From: Actinoalloteichus caeruleus DSM 43889
GTDB taxonomy: Bacteria > Actinomycetota > Actinomycetes > Mycobacteriales > Pseudonocardiaceae
Length of the DNA stretch: 64,000 nt
Assembly: GCF_000429185.2 (NCBI RefSeq)
Contig: NZ_AUBJ02000001.1
Coordinates: 1,674,001 to 1,738,000, forward strand
Reading direction: 5' to 3'
In this document: positions 35,353 to 44,784 of the stretch, piece after piece
How positions within the stretch are numbered: the stretch's first letter is position 1
Layout of the letters: every line of letters begins with the position of its first letter
The notes under the pieces: generated by a model
Database searches by the model: none
What the model saw: the letters and a program-made list of their open reading frames with translations, nothing else
Told to the model about the DNA's origin: nothing
Translations under genes and position numbers: made by a program

Positions 35353-38300
35353 GCGTTCTTCCTCCGCTGCGCCGCGCGCAGACCGGCGCGCCGCCGTTGG
35401 CCTCGGTCGCCGCCGGGTTCGGTCACGGCCGGGGTCGGGGGCGCCTGGTCGGGTGCGATCAGTTGGGCCAGGGCGCCGACGGTCGGCGCCTGGTACAGGA
35501 CGTGGGGGGCGAGGTCGTCGACGTCGAGGCGTCGGCGGATGTCGGCCAGCACCTTGATGCCGACCAGCGAGTTGCCGCCGAGGTCGAAGAAGCCGTCCTG
35601 GGCGCCGACGCGGTCCAGTCCGAGGGCCTCGGCCCACACCTCGGCGACGGCGGTCTCGACGTCGCCGGTGGGGGCGACGTAGGGGGTGACGAGGTCGGGG
35701 CGGGGGTGGCGGGGGCTCGGCTGGTCGGTGGGGCGGGGTCCGTTGACGGCGTCGACGGTGAACTGGGAGCTGGCGCGGACCAGGGTGGTGAAGTCCTGGG
35801 TGTTGACGACCGCGTGGGGTTGGTCGGTGGCCAGCGCGCGCAGCAGGGAGCGCCAGCCGGCGTCGAAGTCGATGCCGAGGCGGGCCCTGTTGGCCCGGAA
35901 GTAGTCCTGGAGCGCGGAGTCGTAGCCGGCGAGGCCGGCCTCCCAGGCGTTCCACCGCCACTCCCCCCAGCCGACGGAGAGGGTGCGCCACGGCTCGGTG
36001 GCGCGGCGGGGGTCCCTGGCGTGGGCGTCGAGGAAGGCGTTGGCGGCGCAGTAGTCGACCTGGCCGGGTCCGCCGCCGGTGGTGGCGGTGATGGAGGAGA
36101 ACAGGACGAGGAAGTCCAGGTCGGGTACGGCGCGCAGCGCGCGGGTCAGGGCGAGGGTGCCGGCGACCTTGGGGGCGAGCACCCTGGCCATCTCGGCCCG
36201 GGTCTTGAACTGCATGAGCCCGATGCCGGGGACACCGGCGGCGTGCAGCACGCCGTGCAGCGCGCCGAAGCGGTCGAGGGCGGCGCGGACGGCCCGGTCG
36301 GTGTCCTCGGGGAGGCTGACGTCGCCGGTGACGACGAGGACTTCGGCACCGGTGCCCTCCAGGCGTCGGACGCCGGCCACGCGGCGGCGCACCTCCTCGC
36401 CGGTGCGGGGGTCGGCGAGGATGTCGTCCCAGGTGTCGCGGGGTGGGAGGCCGGTGCGTCCGAAGAGGACGAGCCGGGCCTGGCAGGTGGTGGCCAGGTG
36501 TTCGGCCATCGCCAGGCCGATGCCGCCGAGCCCGCCGGTGACGAGGTAGACGCCCCGTTCCCGCGGCGCGCCCTGGCCGGCGGTGGTCCGCGCGTCGGTG
36601 TCGGGCTGGGCTGGGGGGATCCGGTCGTGCTCGGGCAGCCAGCGGCGCCCGCCGCGCAGGGCGACCACCGGGTCGGCGGGGTCGGCGGCGAGTTCGGCGG
36701 TGAGGGCCCTGGCCAGTCGGGGCGACGCGGCAGGTTCGGCGGGGTCCAGGTCGACCAGCCGGCAGGTGACGCCCGGGTATTCCAGCGGTACGACCCGCAC
36801 GGGTCCGGTGAGGGTGGCCCAGGCCGGTCGCAGCGCCTCGGTGCCGGTGGCGGAGCAGACCCCGGAGGTGACGACGTCCAGCGCCCAGGAGGTGGAGCCG
36901 AGGTCGCGGAAGGCGACGGCGAGGCCGACAAGGGTGTGCAGGCCCCGGGTGAGGGCGGTGTCCACGGCGCCGGCGGGGTCGTGCGCCTGGTCGCCGTCGG
37001 CGGCGTGGTCGGGGAGCGACCACAGGTGGACGACGCGGTCGGGGAGTTCGTCGAGTTCGCGGGTGTGGCGCAGCACGGCCCGCAGCTGGTCGGCGTCGCC
37101 GGGGCGGAGGGTGGCGGTGTCGCCGTCCCAGCGGGGTTCGGTCGCGTCGTCGTCGGGGCGGGCGAAGCGGACGGTGCCGCCGGCGGCGCGCAGGGACTCG
37201 GCGAGGGACCGGGTGAGCGGGGCGTCGGGGTCGTCGACCAGCAGCAGCCACCGGGCGGCCGGGGGTGGGGTGGGCCGGGGTGGGGTCTGCCGCCACACCT
37301 CGGTGTGCAGCCAGTCCGGTTCCTCCAGCAGGGGCAGGGCGCTGATGTCCAGCGGTGCGCCCTCCGGTGCCGGGGAGCCGGGGTGGCTGGCCCGGGGGGA
37401 CTCCTCCAGCCAGTACTCCCGCCGCTGGAACGGGTAGGAGGGCAGTGGGACCCGGCGGGCCTCGCCGTGGTGGTGGGCGGACCAGTCGAGGTCCACTCCG
37501 GACAGCCAGAGCCGGGCGAGGCCGCCCATCAGGGTGTGGTCGTCGGCGTCGGTGTCGACGGCGGCCGGGAGGACGGGCACGATCAGCGGGCCCCGGTCGC
37601 GGTCGCAGTCCGGGTGCGCGCGGGCCATCGCGCCCAGGGACCGGCCCGGGCCGAGTTCCAGCAGCACCAGGTCGGGGTCGGCCAGCAGGTGTCCGAGCCC
37701 GTCGGCGAACCGCACGGTGGACACCATGTGCCGTGCCCAGTACTCGGGGTCGGTGACCTGGTCGGCGGTCACGGGGGCGCCGGTGGCGTTGGACAGGTAG
37801 GGGATGCGGGGTGGGCGGGGGCTCAGGTTCTCGGCCACCCAGCGGGTGAGCTCCTCGTGGGCGGGGCGCAGCAGGCGGGAGTGGTAGGCGTGGGCGCTGG
37901 GGAACCGGCGGTGCGGTTCCCCGGCCTCGTCGAGCAGGCGGGTGAGGGCGTCCACCGCCTCGACGGTGCCGCCGACGACGGTCATCTCCTCGCCGTTGAC
38001 GGCGCACACGTCCACTCCCCGGTCGGCCAGGGGGCCGAACCGCCGGTCGAGGGTGTCCGGTGCCAACGCGACGGTGAGCATCGCCCCGCCGGGCAGGGTG
38101 TCGATGAGGGCGGCGCGGTGGACGAGGAGCCGGAGGGTGTCGCGGGTGCTGAGCACACCGGACAGGCAGGCGGCGACGTACTCCCCCAGGGAGTAGCCGA
38201 GCATCACCGCGGGGGTGACGCCCCAGTCGAGGAACAGCCTGGCGAGGGCGTACTCGGCGACGAACACCGCGAGGTGGGCGACCTCGGTGCGGGTGAGCTC

Positions 38301-41300
38301 GCTGGCTTCCGGGCTGTCCGGGCCGGTGCGGGGCCCGGTGAGCAGGGCGACGACGTCGACGTCGACGAGGTCGGCCAGCTCGGCGGCGCACTCGTCGACG
38401 GTGGCGCGGAACCGGGGTTCGCGGTGGTACAGCTCCCGGACCATGCCGGGGTACTGCTCGCCGACGCCGGCGAACAGGAACGCCACCGGGCGGTCCCGGG
38501 CCGGGTCGCGGCGGAGGAGGGGGGTGGCCGGCGCGGTGCCTCCTGCGGCGAGGTCGTCGGTGGCGGAGACCACGAGGGCCCGCCGGTGTTCGAAGGTCTC
38601 CCGACCGACCTGGAGGGTGTGGGCTACGTCCCGCAGGTCCAGTCCGGGGTGGGCGGCGAGGTGGTCGCGGAGCCGGTCGACGGCGGCGTCCGCGCTCTCG
38701 GCGGTGCGCCCGGAGAGCGGGACCAGCTGGTAGCGGCGGTGGCCGGTGCCGGGCCGAGGCTCGGGGTCGGGGGCCTCCTCGACGACGACGTGCACGTTGG
38801 TGCCGCCCATGCCCAGCGAGTTGACGCCGGCGATGCGCCGGCCGCCGGGCGGTGGGGTCCAGTCGGTGAGGGCGGTGGTGACGTGGAAGGGGCTGGCCGG
38901 GAAGTCGATCTCCGGGTTGGGGGTGGTGAAGTGCAGGCTCGGGGGGAGCTGGCGGTTCCGCAGGGCCAGCACGGTCTTGATCAGCCCGCTGGCCCCCGCT
39001 GCGGCGGCCAGGTGCCCGATGTTGGTCTTGACCGACCCGATGGGGCAGGACTGGCGAGGGGGGCCTTCGCCGAACGCCCTGGCCAGCGCCGCCACCTCGA
39101 TCGGGTCGCCGAGTTCGGTCGCGGTGCCGTGCGCCTCGACGTAGCCGACCTGTTCCGGGCGGACCCGGGCGGCGCGCAGGGCGTCGGAGACGACGCGGGC
39201 CTGGCCGACGACGCTGGGCGCGGTGTAGCCGACCTTGAGGGAGCCGTCGTTGTTCACGGCGGAGCCCCGGATGACGGCGTGGACGGTGTCCCCGTCGGCG
39301 AGGGCGTCGGCGAGCCGTTTGAGCAGCACCACGCCGGCGCCGTCCCCGAAGAGGGTCCCGGCGGCGGCGGCGTCGAAGGTGCGGACGTGGCCGTCGGGGG
39401 ATTCCATGCCGCCCGGTTGGTAGCGGTGCCCGACCCGGTCGGGCACGTGGATGGCGACACCGCCGGCGAGGGCGAGTTCGCACTCGCGGGCCCGCAGGCT
39501 CTGGCAGGCCAGGTGCAGGGCGACCAGGGCGGTGGAGCAGAAGGTCTGGACGCTGATGCTGGGCCCGGTGAGGCCGAGCTTGTAGGACACCCCGCTGGCC
39601 AGGGAGTCCTTGTCGTTGCCGATCAGCGAGGCGTACAGGTCGGCTTCGCCGCCGTCACGGACGGCGTCCTGCCGGCGGGCCATGTAGGCGCTGAGGTTCG
39701 ACCCACCGAACACCCCGACGCGGTCGCGACCCCGGGCGGAGCCGTAGCCGCCGTCGTCCAGGGCCTCCCAACAGCACTCCAGGAACAGCCGGTGCTGCGG
39801 GTCGGTGATGCTGGCGTCGCGGGGGCTGTAGCCGAAGAACTCGGCGTCGAAACCCCGGATGTCGTCGAGGACGGGCCGGCGGGGCACGTAGTCCGGTGAG
39901 TGGATGTCGGCCTCGGGGACGCCGGAGGCGCGGAGTTCGTCCTCGGTGAACTCGGTGACGGACTCCACGCCGGCGGCGAGGTTGGCCCAGAAGGTGCCCA
40001 GGTCGGGGGCGCCGGGGAAACGGCCGGCCATGCCGACGACGGCGATCGGGTCGGGGGCCCCGGTCGGGTCGGGGGCGGGGGCCGGGGGCGGGTCGGCTGG
40101 TTCCTCCTCGGCCGTGCCACCGGCCCGTTCCAGCAGGGCGGCCATGGTGCGCACGCTGGGGGCCTCGAACAGCGACACGGCGGAGAGCGCGATGCCGAAC
40201 ACGCGTTGCACCCGTTTGACCAGTTGCAGGGCCATCAGGGAGGTGCCGCCGAGGTCGGCGAAGTTGTCGTGGGAGCCGACCCCGTCGATGGCGAGCACGT
40301 CCTCCCACACCTTGGTCAGGCGGCGTTCCACCTCTCCCCGGGGCGGGACGAACTGCTGGGCGAGGTCGGGGCGGGGGAACCGGTCCCCGGGGGTGGTCGG
40401 GTCGTCGCCCTGGTCGACCCACTGCCGGATCCGGCCGGCGAGGTCGCCCGCGCTGACCAGGGTGCGGGTGACGGGGGCGGCGAGCACCCGGTCGAGGGCG
40501 GTCAGCGCCTGGTCCTCGGTGAGGGAGTGCTCGACCTGGCTGCTGCCGAAGTCCTGGTCGCGGAGGGCGTCGGCGGTGCTGGCCCAGGTGTCCCAGTTGA
40601 TGGCGCTCCAGCCGGTGTTGCGGGCGGCGACGGCGTCGAGGAAGGAGTTCGCTGCGGCGTAGGCGGCGAAGCCGATGCCGCCGAGGGTGGTGGAGATCGA
40701 GGAGAACAGCACGCAGCGGTCGACGTCGACGTCGGCGAGGACCCGTTCGAGCACGCGGGTGCCTCGCACCTTCGGGGCGAAGTGGCGGGCCCGCACCGCG
40801 GGGTCGAGTTCGGCGAGCACCCCGAACGCGGCCGGGTCGGTGAGGCCGGCGAGGTGGATCACGGCGTCGAGGCGGCCGTGGCGGTGGGTCAGGGTGGTGA
40901 CCAGGGCGCGCATGGCGTCCTCGTCGGTGATGTCGACGGTGGCGACCTCGACGCTGGCGCCCTGCTCGGCGAGGTCGGTGAGGCCGCGCAGCCGGGCGCG
41001 CAGCGCGGGGTCCTCGGCGGCGTCGAGGACGGCGGGCCAGTCCTCGCGGGCGGGCAGCGCGCGGCGGGTGGTGAGGACGACGTGGCCGCCGAGGCGGGCG
41101 GCGAGGCGGAGTCCGACCGCGCCGAGGCCGCCGGTGACCAGGGTGACGCCGTCGGCGCGGGGCCGCCACGGCGTGGGGGTGTCGGCGGGCTCGGCCGGCC
41201 GGTGGTCCAGGGTGGAGCGGACGCCGTCGCGGTGGGCGACGAAGCGGTCCGTCCCGGTCGCCCACATCTCGGCGGCGACGAGGGCGGGCAGGTCCTCGGT

Positions 41301-44300
41301 GGGCAGCCGGACGTCGACCGCCCGCACCAGCAGCGACGGGTACTCCTGGGGGATGACCAGGCAGGCGCCGAAGGCGGTGGCGCGTTCGGCGACGGGCACG
41401 TCGCCCGGTGCGACGGCGCGGGCGGAGTCGGTGACCACGGTGACCGGCAGCGGGGCCCGGCGGCGGCGCCGAGGGCGGTGGCCAGCGCGCACAGGCTGTC
41501 GAAGCCCAGGCGGAGTGCGTGGGTGGCGTCCCCGGCGGTGCGGGTGTCGACGCCCCACAGGTGGACGACGGCCGCCGGGAGCCCGGTGCGGTCCAGCAGC
41601 CGCCGGTAGTCGGCGGGGTCGTCGGGGCGGAGGACCCCGTTGTCCTCGTCGGGTTCCTCGCCGGGGTGGACCAGCACGCAGGTGTGGTCGGGCAGGCGGT
41701 CGGCGAGGGCGGCGCCGATCCCCCGGTCGTCGGCGAGGATCCACACCGGACCGGTCGGGGCGGGTGGCGGGGTGGCCGGCAGCGGCGCCGGTGTCCAGTG
41801 CGGCCGCAGGATCTCCGGGCCACCAGTGGCGGTGGGGGTTCGGGTGGCGGGGGTGGTGTCCCGGCGGCGCGGCCGGGGTGTGGCCGGCCGGGTCGGGGGC
41901 CGCGCCCGGCCGGGTGGTGGGGCCCGGGGGTGTGGCGGGGCTGGCCTCGATCCAGTACCGGCGGCGCTGGAACGGGTAGTCGGGGACGGTGGTCTTCCTG
42001 GCGCCCCGGCCCCGGTGGTAGGCGGCCCAGTCGACGTCGGCACCGGCGAGCCACAGTTGGGCGACGGCGTTGGCCAGCACGGCCTCGTCGGTGGCCGGGT
42101 CGGCCTCGGCGGGCAGGGTGGGCACGAGCAGCGGCCAGCGCCTCGGCTCGCAGTCCGGGTGGTTGCGGGCCATCGCGCCGAGGGACTGGCCTGGTCCCAG
42201 TTCGAGGAGCACGTCGTCCCCGCCGGCCAGGACGGTGCCGAGCATGTCGGCGAAGCGGACGGTGCTCACCATGTGCTGGGCCCAGTAGCCGGGGTCGGCC
42301 AGCTGCGACTCGGTGACGAGTTGACCGGTCACGTTGGACAGGTAGGGGATGGTGGGGGGCCGGGGGCTCAGGTTGCGCCGCGCCCAGTCGGTGAGGTCGT
42401 CGGCGACCGGTCGCAGGGCCTCCGAGTGGAAGGCGTGGCGGGTACGGAGCCGGCGCAGCGGGACCCCGTCGCGGGCGAGGCGGTCGGCGAGTTGGTCGAC
42501 GGCGTCGGTGGCCCCGGAGACGACGACGAACCTCGGCCCGTTCTCGGCGGCGATGTCCACCCCCAGGCCGGTGGTGCCGTACCGGTGGCGCAGTTCGTCC
42601 GAGGACAGCGGGACGGCGGCCATCGCGCCCCGGGGGAGCCGGGAGATGAGGGTGGCGCGGACGGCGACGAGGCTGGCGGCCTCGTCGAGGGTGAGGGTGC
42701 CGGCGAGGCAGGCGGCGGCGAACTCGCCGATGCTGTAGCCGAGCAGGACGCGGGGCCGCACTCCCCAGGAGGACACGAGCTGGCCCAGGGCGTAGTCGAC
42801 GGCGAACATGGCCGGCTGCACGACCTCGGTGCGGGCCAGGTCCCCGTCGTCGTCGGCGGCGGCGGGCCCGGTGTCCCGGCCCAGCAACCGGGCGAGGTCG
42901 TTCCCGCCGGTCTCCCGGTCCCGCAGCAGTTCCTCGACGGGGTCGCCGTCGAGGTGGCGGGCGAACACGGCGCGGCAGGCGTCGAGTGCCTCGGCGAAGA
43001 CGGGTTCGGTGCGGTGGAGGCCGGCGACCATGCCCCGGTAGTGCTCGCCGACCCCGGCGAGCAGGAAACCGGTGGTACGGCCGGTGGTGGCGTCGACCCG
43101 GGTGGACAGCCGCTGGGCCGCCTGGGTGGTCACCGCGTCGGCGGCGTCGCTGGCGGAGGTGACGACCGCGGCCCTGCGGTGTTCCAGGACGGCCCGGCCG
43201 GTCTGGAGGGTGTAGGCGGCCGAGGGCAGGTCGGGGGTGCCCTGGAGGTAGGTGGCCAGGCGGGCGGTGGACTCGTCGGCGGCGGCGGCGTCCCGCCCGG
43301 ACCAGACCAACACCTGGTGGCGGCGGGCGGGCAGCGGGGCGGTCGGGGTGGTGTCCGCCGGTTCCTCGAGGACGACGTGGGCGTTGGTGCCGCCCATGCC
43401 GAAGGCGCTCACCCCGGCCCGCCGGGGCCGGGACGACCGGGGCCAGGGCTGGCGGTCGGTGACGACGCGGATGCGGTCGCCGGAGCGGGCCAGCTGCGGG
43501 TTGGGGGTGGTGAGGTGGAGGGTGGCGGGGATCTCCTCGTGGCGCAGGGCCAGGGCGGTCTTGATCAGGCCGGTGACGCCGGCGGCGCGGTCGAGGTGGC
43601 CGAGGTTGGTCTTGGCCGAGCCGATGCGCAGCCGCACGCCCTCGGTGTCGAAGACCTGTTGGATCGCGGAGATCTCGGCGGCGTCCCCGAGGGGGGTGCC
43701 GGTGCCGTGGGCCTCCAGGTAGTCGAGGTCGGCGGGTTCGAGCCCGGCGGCGGCGAGGGCCTCGGCGACGACGGCGGCCTGTCCGGCGACGCCGGGGGCG
43801 GTGAACCCGACCTTGTCGGAGCCGTCGTTGTTGACCGCCCAGCCCCGGATGACGGCGTGGACGCGGTCGCCGTCGGCGAGCGCGTCCTCCAGCCGGCGCA
43901 GCGCGACGACGCCGACGCCGCTGCCGACGGGGGTTCCGGTGGCGGTGGCGTCGAAGGCCCGGCAGCTGCCGTCCCGGGAGGACATGCCCGCCTCCTGGTA
44001 GAGGTAGCCGACCCGGTGGGGCAGGGAGACGGTGACGCCGCCGGCCAGGACGAGGTCCGCCTCGCCGGCGAGGAGGGTGGAGCAGCCGAGGGACACCGCG
44101 ACCAGCGAGGTGGAGCAGTAGCTCTGCACCGCGTAGGCGGGTCCGGTGAGGCCGAGGGCGTGGGCGACGCGGGTGGCCAGCGAGTCCTTGTCGTTGGCCA
44201 GTCCCACCTGGACCTGCCCGAGCAGTTCCAGCAGGTCGGGGTGGCCGAGCAGGTGGTGGGTCAGGTAGGTGCTCAGCGCGGCCCCGCCCACGACGCCGAT

Positions 44301-44669
44301 GGTGCCGTCGAACCGGGCCGGGTCGACGCCGGCGTCCTCCAGGGCGTGCCAGGAGCTCTCCAGGAACAGCCGCTGCTGCGGGTCCAGCAGTTGGGCCTCC
44401 CGGGGCGTGTAGCCGAAGAACCCGGCGTCGAAGAGGTCGATGTCGTCGAGCACGGACCCGGCGCGCACGTAGTCGGGGTCGGCGAGCTGGTCGGCGGGCA
44501 CCCCGGCGGCGCGCAGCTCCTCGTCGGTGAACCGGGAGATGGACTCGACACCGGACCGCAGGTTCGTCCACAGTCGGCGGACGTCCGGGGCGCCGGGGAA
44601 CCGGCCGGCCATCCCGACGAGGGCGATGTCCGCTCCGGTGTCGCCCGACTCGCGTGCGCTTTCGGTCAT
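35349..44669 (-). CDS. PKS D: two KS-AT-KR-ACP modules
   Basis: About 3106 residues from ATG 44669. Module 1: KS Cys185 (SYCSTSLVAV), AT with LAGVGEHYRGM, GYSIGEF and HAFH, KR with VTGGLGAVG and AYAAANSFLDA, ACP LGGTSLMAL. Module 2: KS with TFCSTALVAL, AT with FAGVGEQYPGM, GYSLGEY and HAYH, KR with VTGGLGGIG and DYCAANAFLDA, ACP LGGNSLVGI. Both AT nucleophile motifs have Tyr where GHSxG is usual. HAFH is generally linked to malonyl-CoA; HAYH is not a standard type. Between about 41880 and 41455 the correct reading of the first KR (PVWILADDRGIGAALADRL) is in another frame, so two compensating indels are present. There are no DH or ER domains. The 115-base gap before this gene is the largest in the PKS operon. 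Confidence 0.9.
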   Translation of the reverse strand: MTESARESGDTGADIALVGMAGRFPGAPDVRRLWTNLRSGVESISRFTDEELRAAGVPADQLADPDYVRAGSVLDDIDLFDAGFFGYTPREAQLLDPQQRLFLESSWHALEDAGVDPARFDGTIGVVGGAALSTYLTHHLLGHPDLLELLGQVQVGLANDKDSLATRVAHALGLTGPAYAVQSYCSTSLVAVSLGCSTLLAGEADLVLAGGVTVSLPHRVGYLYQEAGMSSRDGSCRAFDATATGTPVGSGVGVVALRRLEDALADGDRVHAVIRGWAVNNDGSDKVGFTAPGVAGQAAVVAEALAAAGLEPADLDYLEAHGTGTPLGDAAEISAIQQVFDTEGVRLRIGSAKTNLGHLDRAAGVTGLIKTALALRHEEIPATLHLTTPNPQLARSGDRIRVVTDRQPWPRSSRPRRAGVSAFGMGGTNAHVVLEEPADTTPTAPLPARRHQVLVWSGRDAAAADESTARLATYLQGTPDLPSAAYTLQTGRAVLEHRRAAVVTSASDAADAVTTQAAQRLSTRVDATTGRTTGFLLAGVGEHYRGMVAGLHRTEPVFAEALDACRAVFARHLDGDPVEELLRDRETGGNDLARLLGRDTGPAAADDDGDLARTEVVQPAMFAVDYALGQLVSSWGVRPRVLLGYSIGEFAAACLAGTLTLDEAASLVAVRATLISRLPRGAMAAVPLSSDELRHRYGTTGLGVDIAAENGPRFVVVSGATDAVDQLADRLARDGVPLRRLRTRHAFHSEALRPVADDLTDWARRNLSPRPPTIPYLSNVTGQLVTESQLADPGYWAQHMVSTVRFADMLGTVLAGGDDVLLELGPGQSLGAMARNHPDCEPRRWPLLVPTLPAEADPATDEAVLANAVAQLWLAGADVDWAAYHRGRGARKTTVPDYPFQRRRYWIEASPATPPGPTTRPGAAPDPAGHTPAAPPGHHPRHPNPHRHWWPGDPAAALDTGAAAGHPATRPDRSGVDPRRRPGDRRRPRRPPARPHLRAGPPRRGTRRGQRGPPPRRPRRLPAAAGPHRAPGGRRPPVGRRHPHRRGRHPRTPPGLRQPVRAGHRPRRRRRAPLPVTVVTDSARAVAPGDVPVAERATAFGACLVIPQEYPSLLVRAVDVRLPTEDLPALVAAEMWATGTDRFVAHRDGVRSTLDHRPAEPADTPTPWRPRADGVTLVTGGLGAVGLRLAARLGGHVVLTTRRALPAREDWPAVLDAAEDPALRARLRGLTDLAEQGASVEVATVDITDEDAMRALVTTLTHRHGRLDAVIHLAGLTDPAAFGVLAELDPAVRARHFAPKVRGTRVLERVLADVDVDRCVLFSSISTTLGGIGFAAYAAANSFLDAVAARNTGWSAINWDTWASTADALRDQDFGSSQVEHSLTEDQALTALDRVLAAPVTRTLVSAGDLAGRIRQWVDQGDDPTTPGDRFPRPDLAQQFVPPRGEVERRLTKVWEDVLAIDGVGSHDNFADLGGTSLMALQLVKRVQRVFGIALSAVSLFEAPSVRTMAALLERAGGTAEEEPADPPPAPAPDPTGAPDPIAVVGMAGRFPGAPDLGTFWANLAAGVESVTEFTEDELRASGVPEADIHSPDYVPRRPVLDDIRGFDAEFFGYSPRDASITDPQHRLFLECCWEALDDGGYGSARGRDRVGVFGGSNLSAYMARRQDAVRDGGEADLYASLIGNDKDSLASGVSYKLGLTGPSISVQTFCSTALVALHLACQSLRARECELALAGGVAIHVPDRVGHRYQPGGMESPDGHVRTFDAAAAGTLFGDGAGVVLLKRLADALADGDTVHAVIRGSAVNNDGSLKVGYTAPSVVGQARVVSDALRAARVRPEQVGYVEAHGTATELGDPIEVAALARAFGEGPPRQSCPIGSVKTNIGHLAAAAGASGLIKTVLALRNRQLPPSLHFTTPNPEIDFPASPFHVTTALTDWTPPPGGRRIAGVNSLGMGGTNVHVVVEEAPDPEPRPGTGHRRYQLVPLSGRTAESADAAVDRLRDHLAAHPGLDLRDVAHTLQVGRETFEHRRALVVSATDDLAAGGTAPATPLLRRDPARDRPVAFLFAGVGEQYPGMVRELYHREPRFRATVDECAAELADLVDVDVVALLTGPRTGPDSPEASELTRTEVAHLAVFVAEYALARLFLDWGVTPAVMLGYSLGEYVAACLSGVLSTRDTLRLLVHRAALIDTLPGGAMLTVALAPDTLDRRFGPLADRGVDVCAVNGEEMTVVGGTVEAVDALTRLLDEAGEPHRRFPSAHAYHSRLLRPAHEELTRWVAENLSPRPPRIPYLSNATGAPVTADQVTDPEYWARHMVSTVRFADGLGHLLADPDLVLLELGPGRSLGAMARAHPDCDRDRGPLIVPVLPAAVDTDADDHTLMGGLARLWLSGVDLDWSAHHHGEARRVPLPSYPFQRREYWLEESPRASHPGSPAPEGAPLDISALPLLEEPDWLHTEVWRQTPPRPTPPPAARWLLLVDDPDAPLTRSLAESLRAAGGTVRFARPDDDATEPRWDGDTATLRPGDADQLRAVLRHTRELDELPDRVVHLWSLPDHAADGDQAHDPAGAVDTALTRGLHTLVGLAVAFRDLGSTSWALDVVTSGVCSATGTEALRPAWATLTGPVRVVPLEYPGVTCRLVDLDPAEPAASPRLARALTAELAADPADPVVALRGGRRWLPEHDRIPPAQPDTDARTTAGQGAPRERGVYLVTGGLGGIGLAMAEHLATTCQARLVLFGRTGLPPRDTWDDILADPRTGEEVRRRVAGVRRLEGTGAEVLVVTGDVSLPEDTDRAVRAALDRFGALHGVLHAAGVPGIGLMQFKTRAEMARVLAPKVAGTLALTRALRAVPDLDFLVLFSSITATTGGGPGQVDYCAANAFLDAHARDPRRATEPWRTLSVGWGEWRWNAWEAGLAGYDSALQDYFRANRARLGIDFDAGWRSLLRALATDQPHAVVNTQDFTTLVRASSQFTVDAVNGPRPTDQPSPRHPRPDLVTPYVAPTGDVETAVAEVWAEALGLDRVGAQDGFFDLGGNSLVGIKVLADIRRRLDVDDLAPHVLYQAPTVGALAQLIAPDQAPPTPAVTEPGGDRGQRRRAGLRAAQRRKNA

Positions 44670-44784
44670 GGATGACTCACCTATCGTGATCTCGTCACCG
44701 GAACGCCTGATCTCGGCAGAGGCTAGGTCTGGCTCCTGACCTGCCCCAATGTGGCGCGTCCACCGGGTGCCCATCTCGAAGTAA

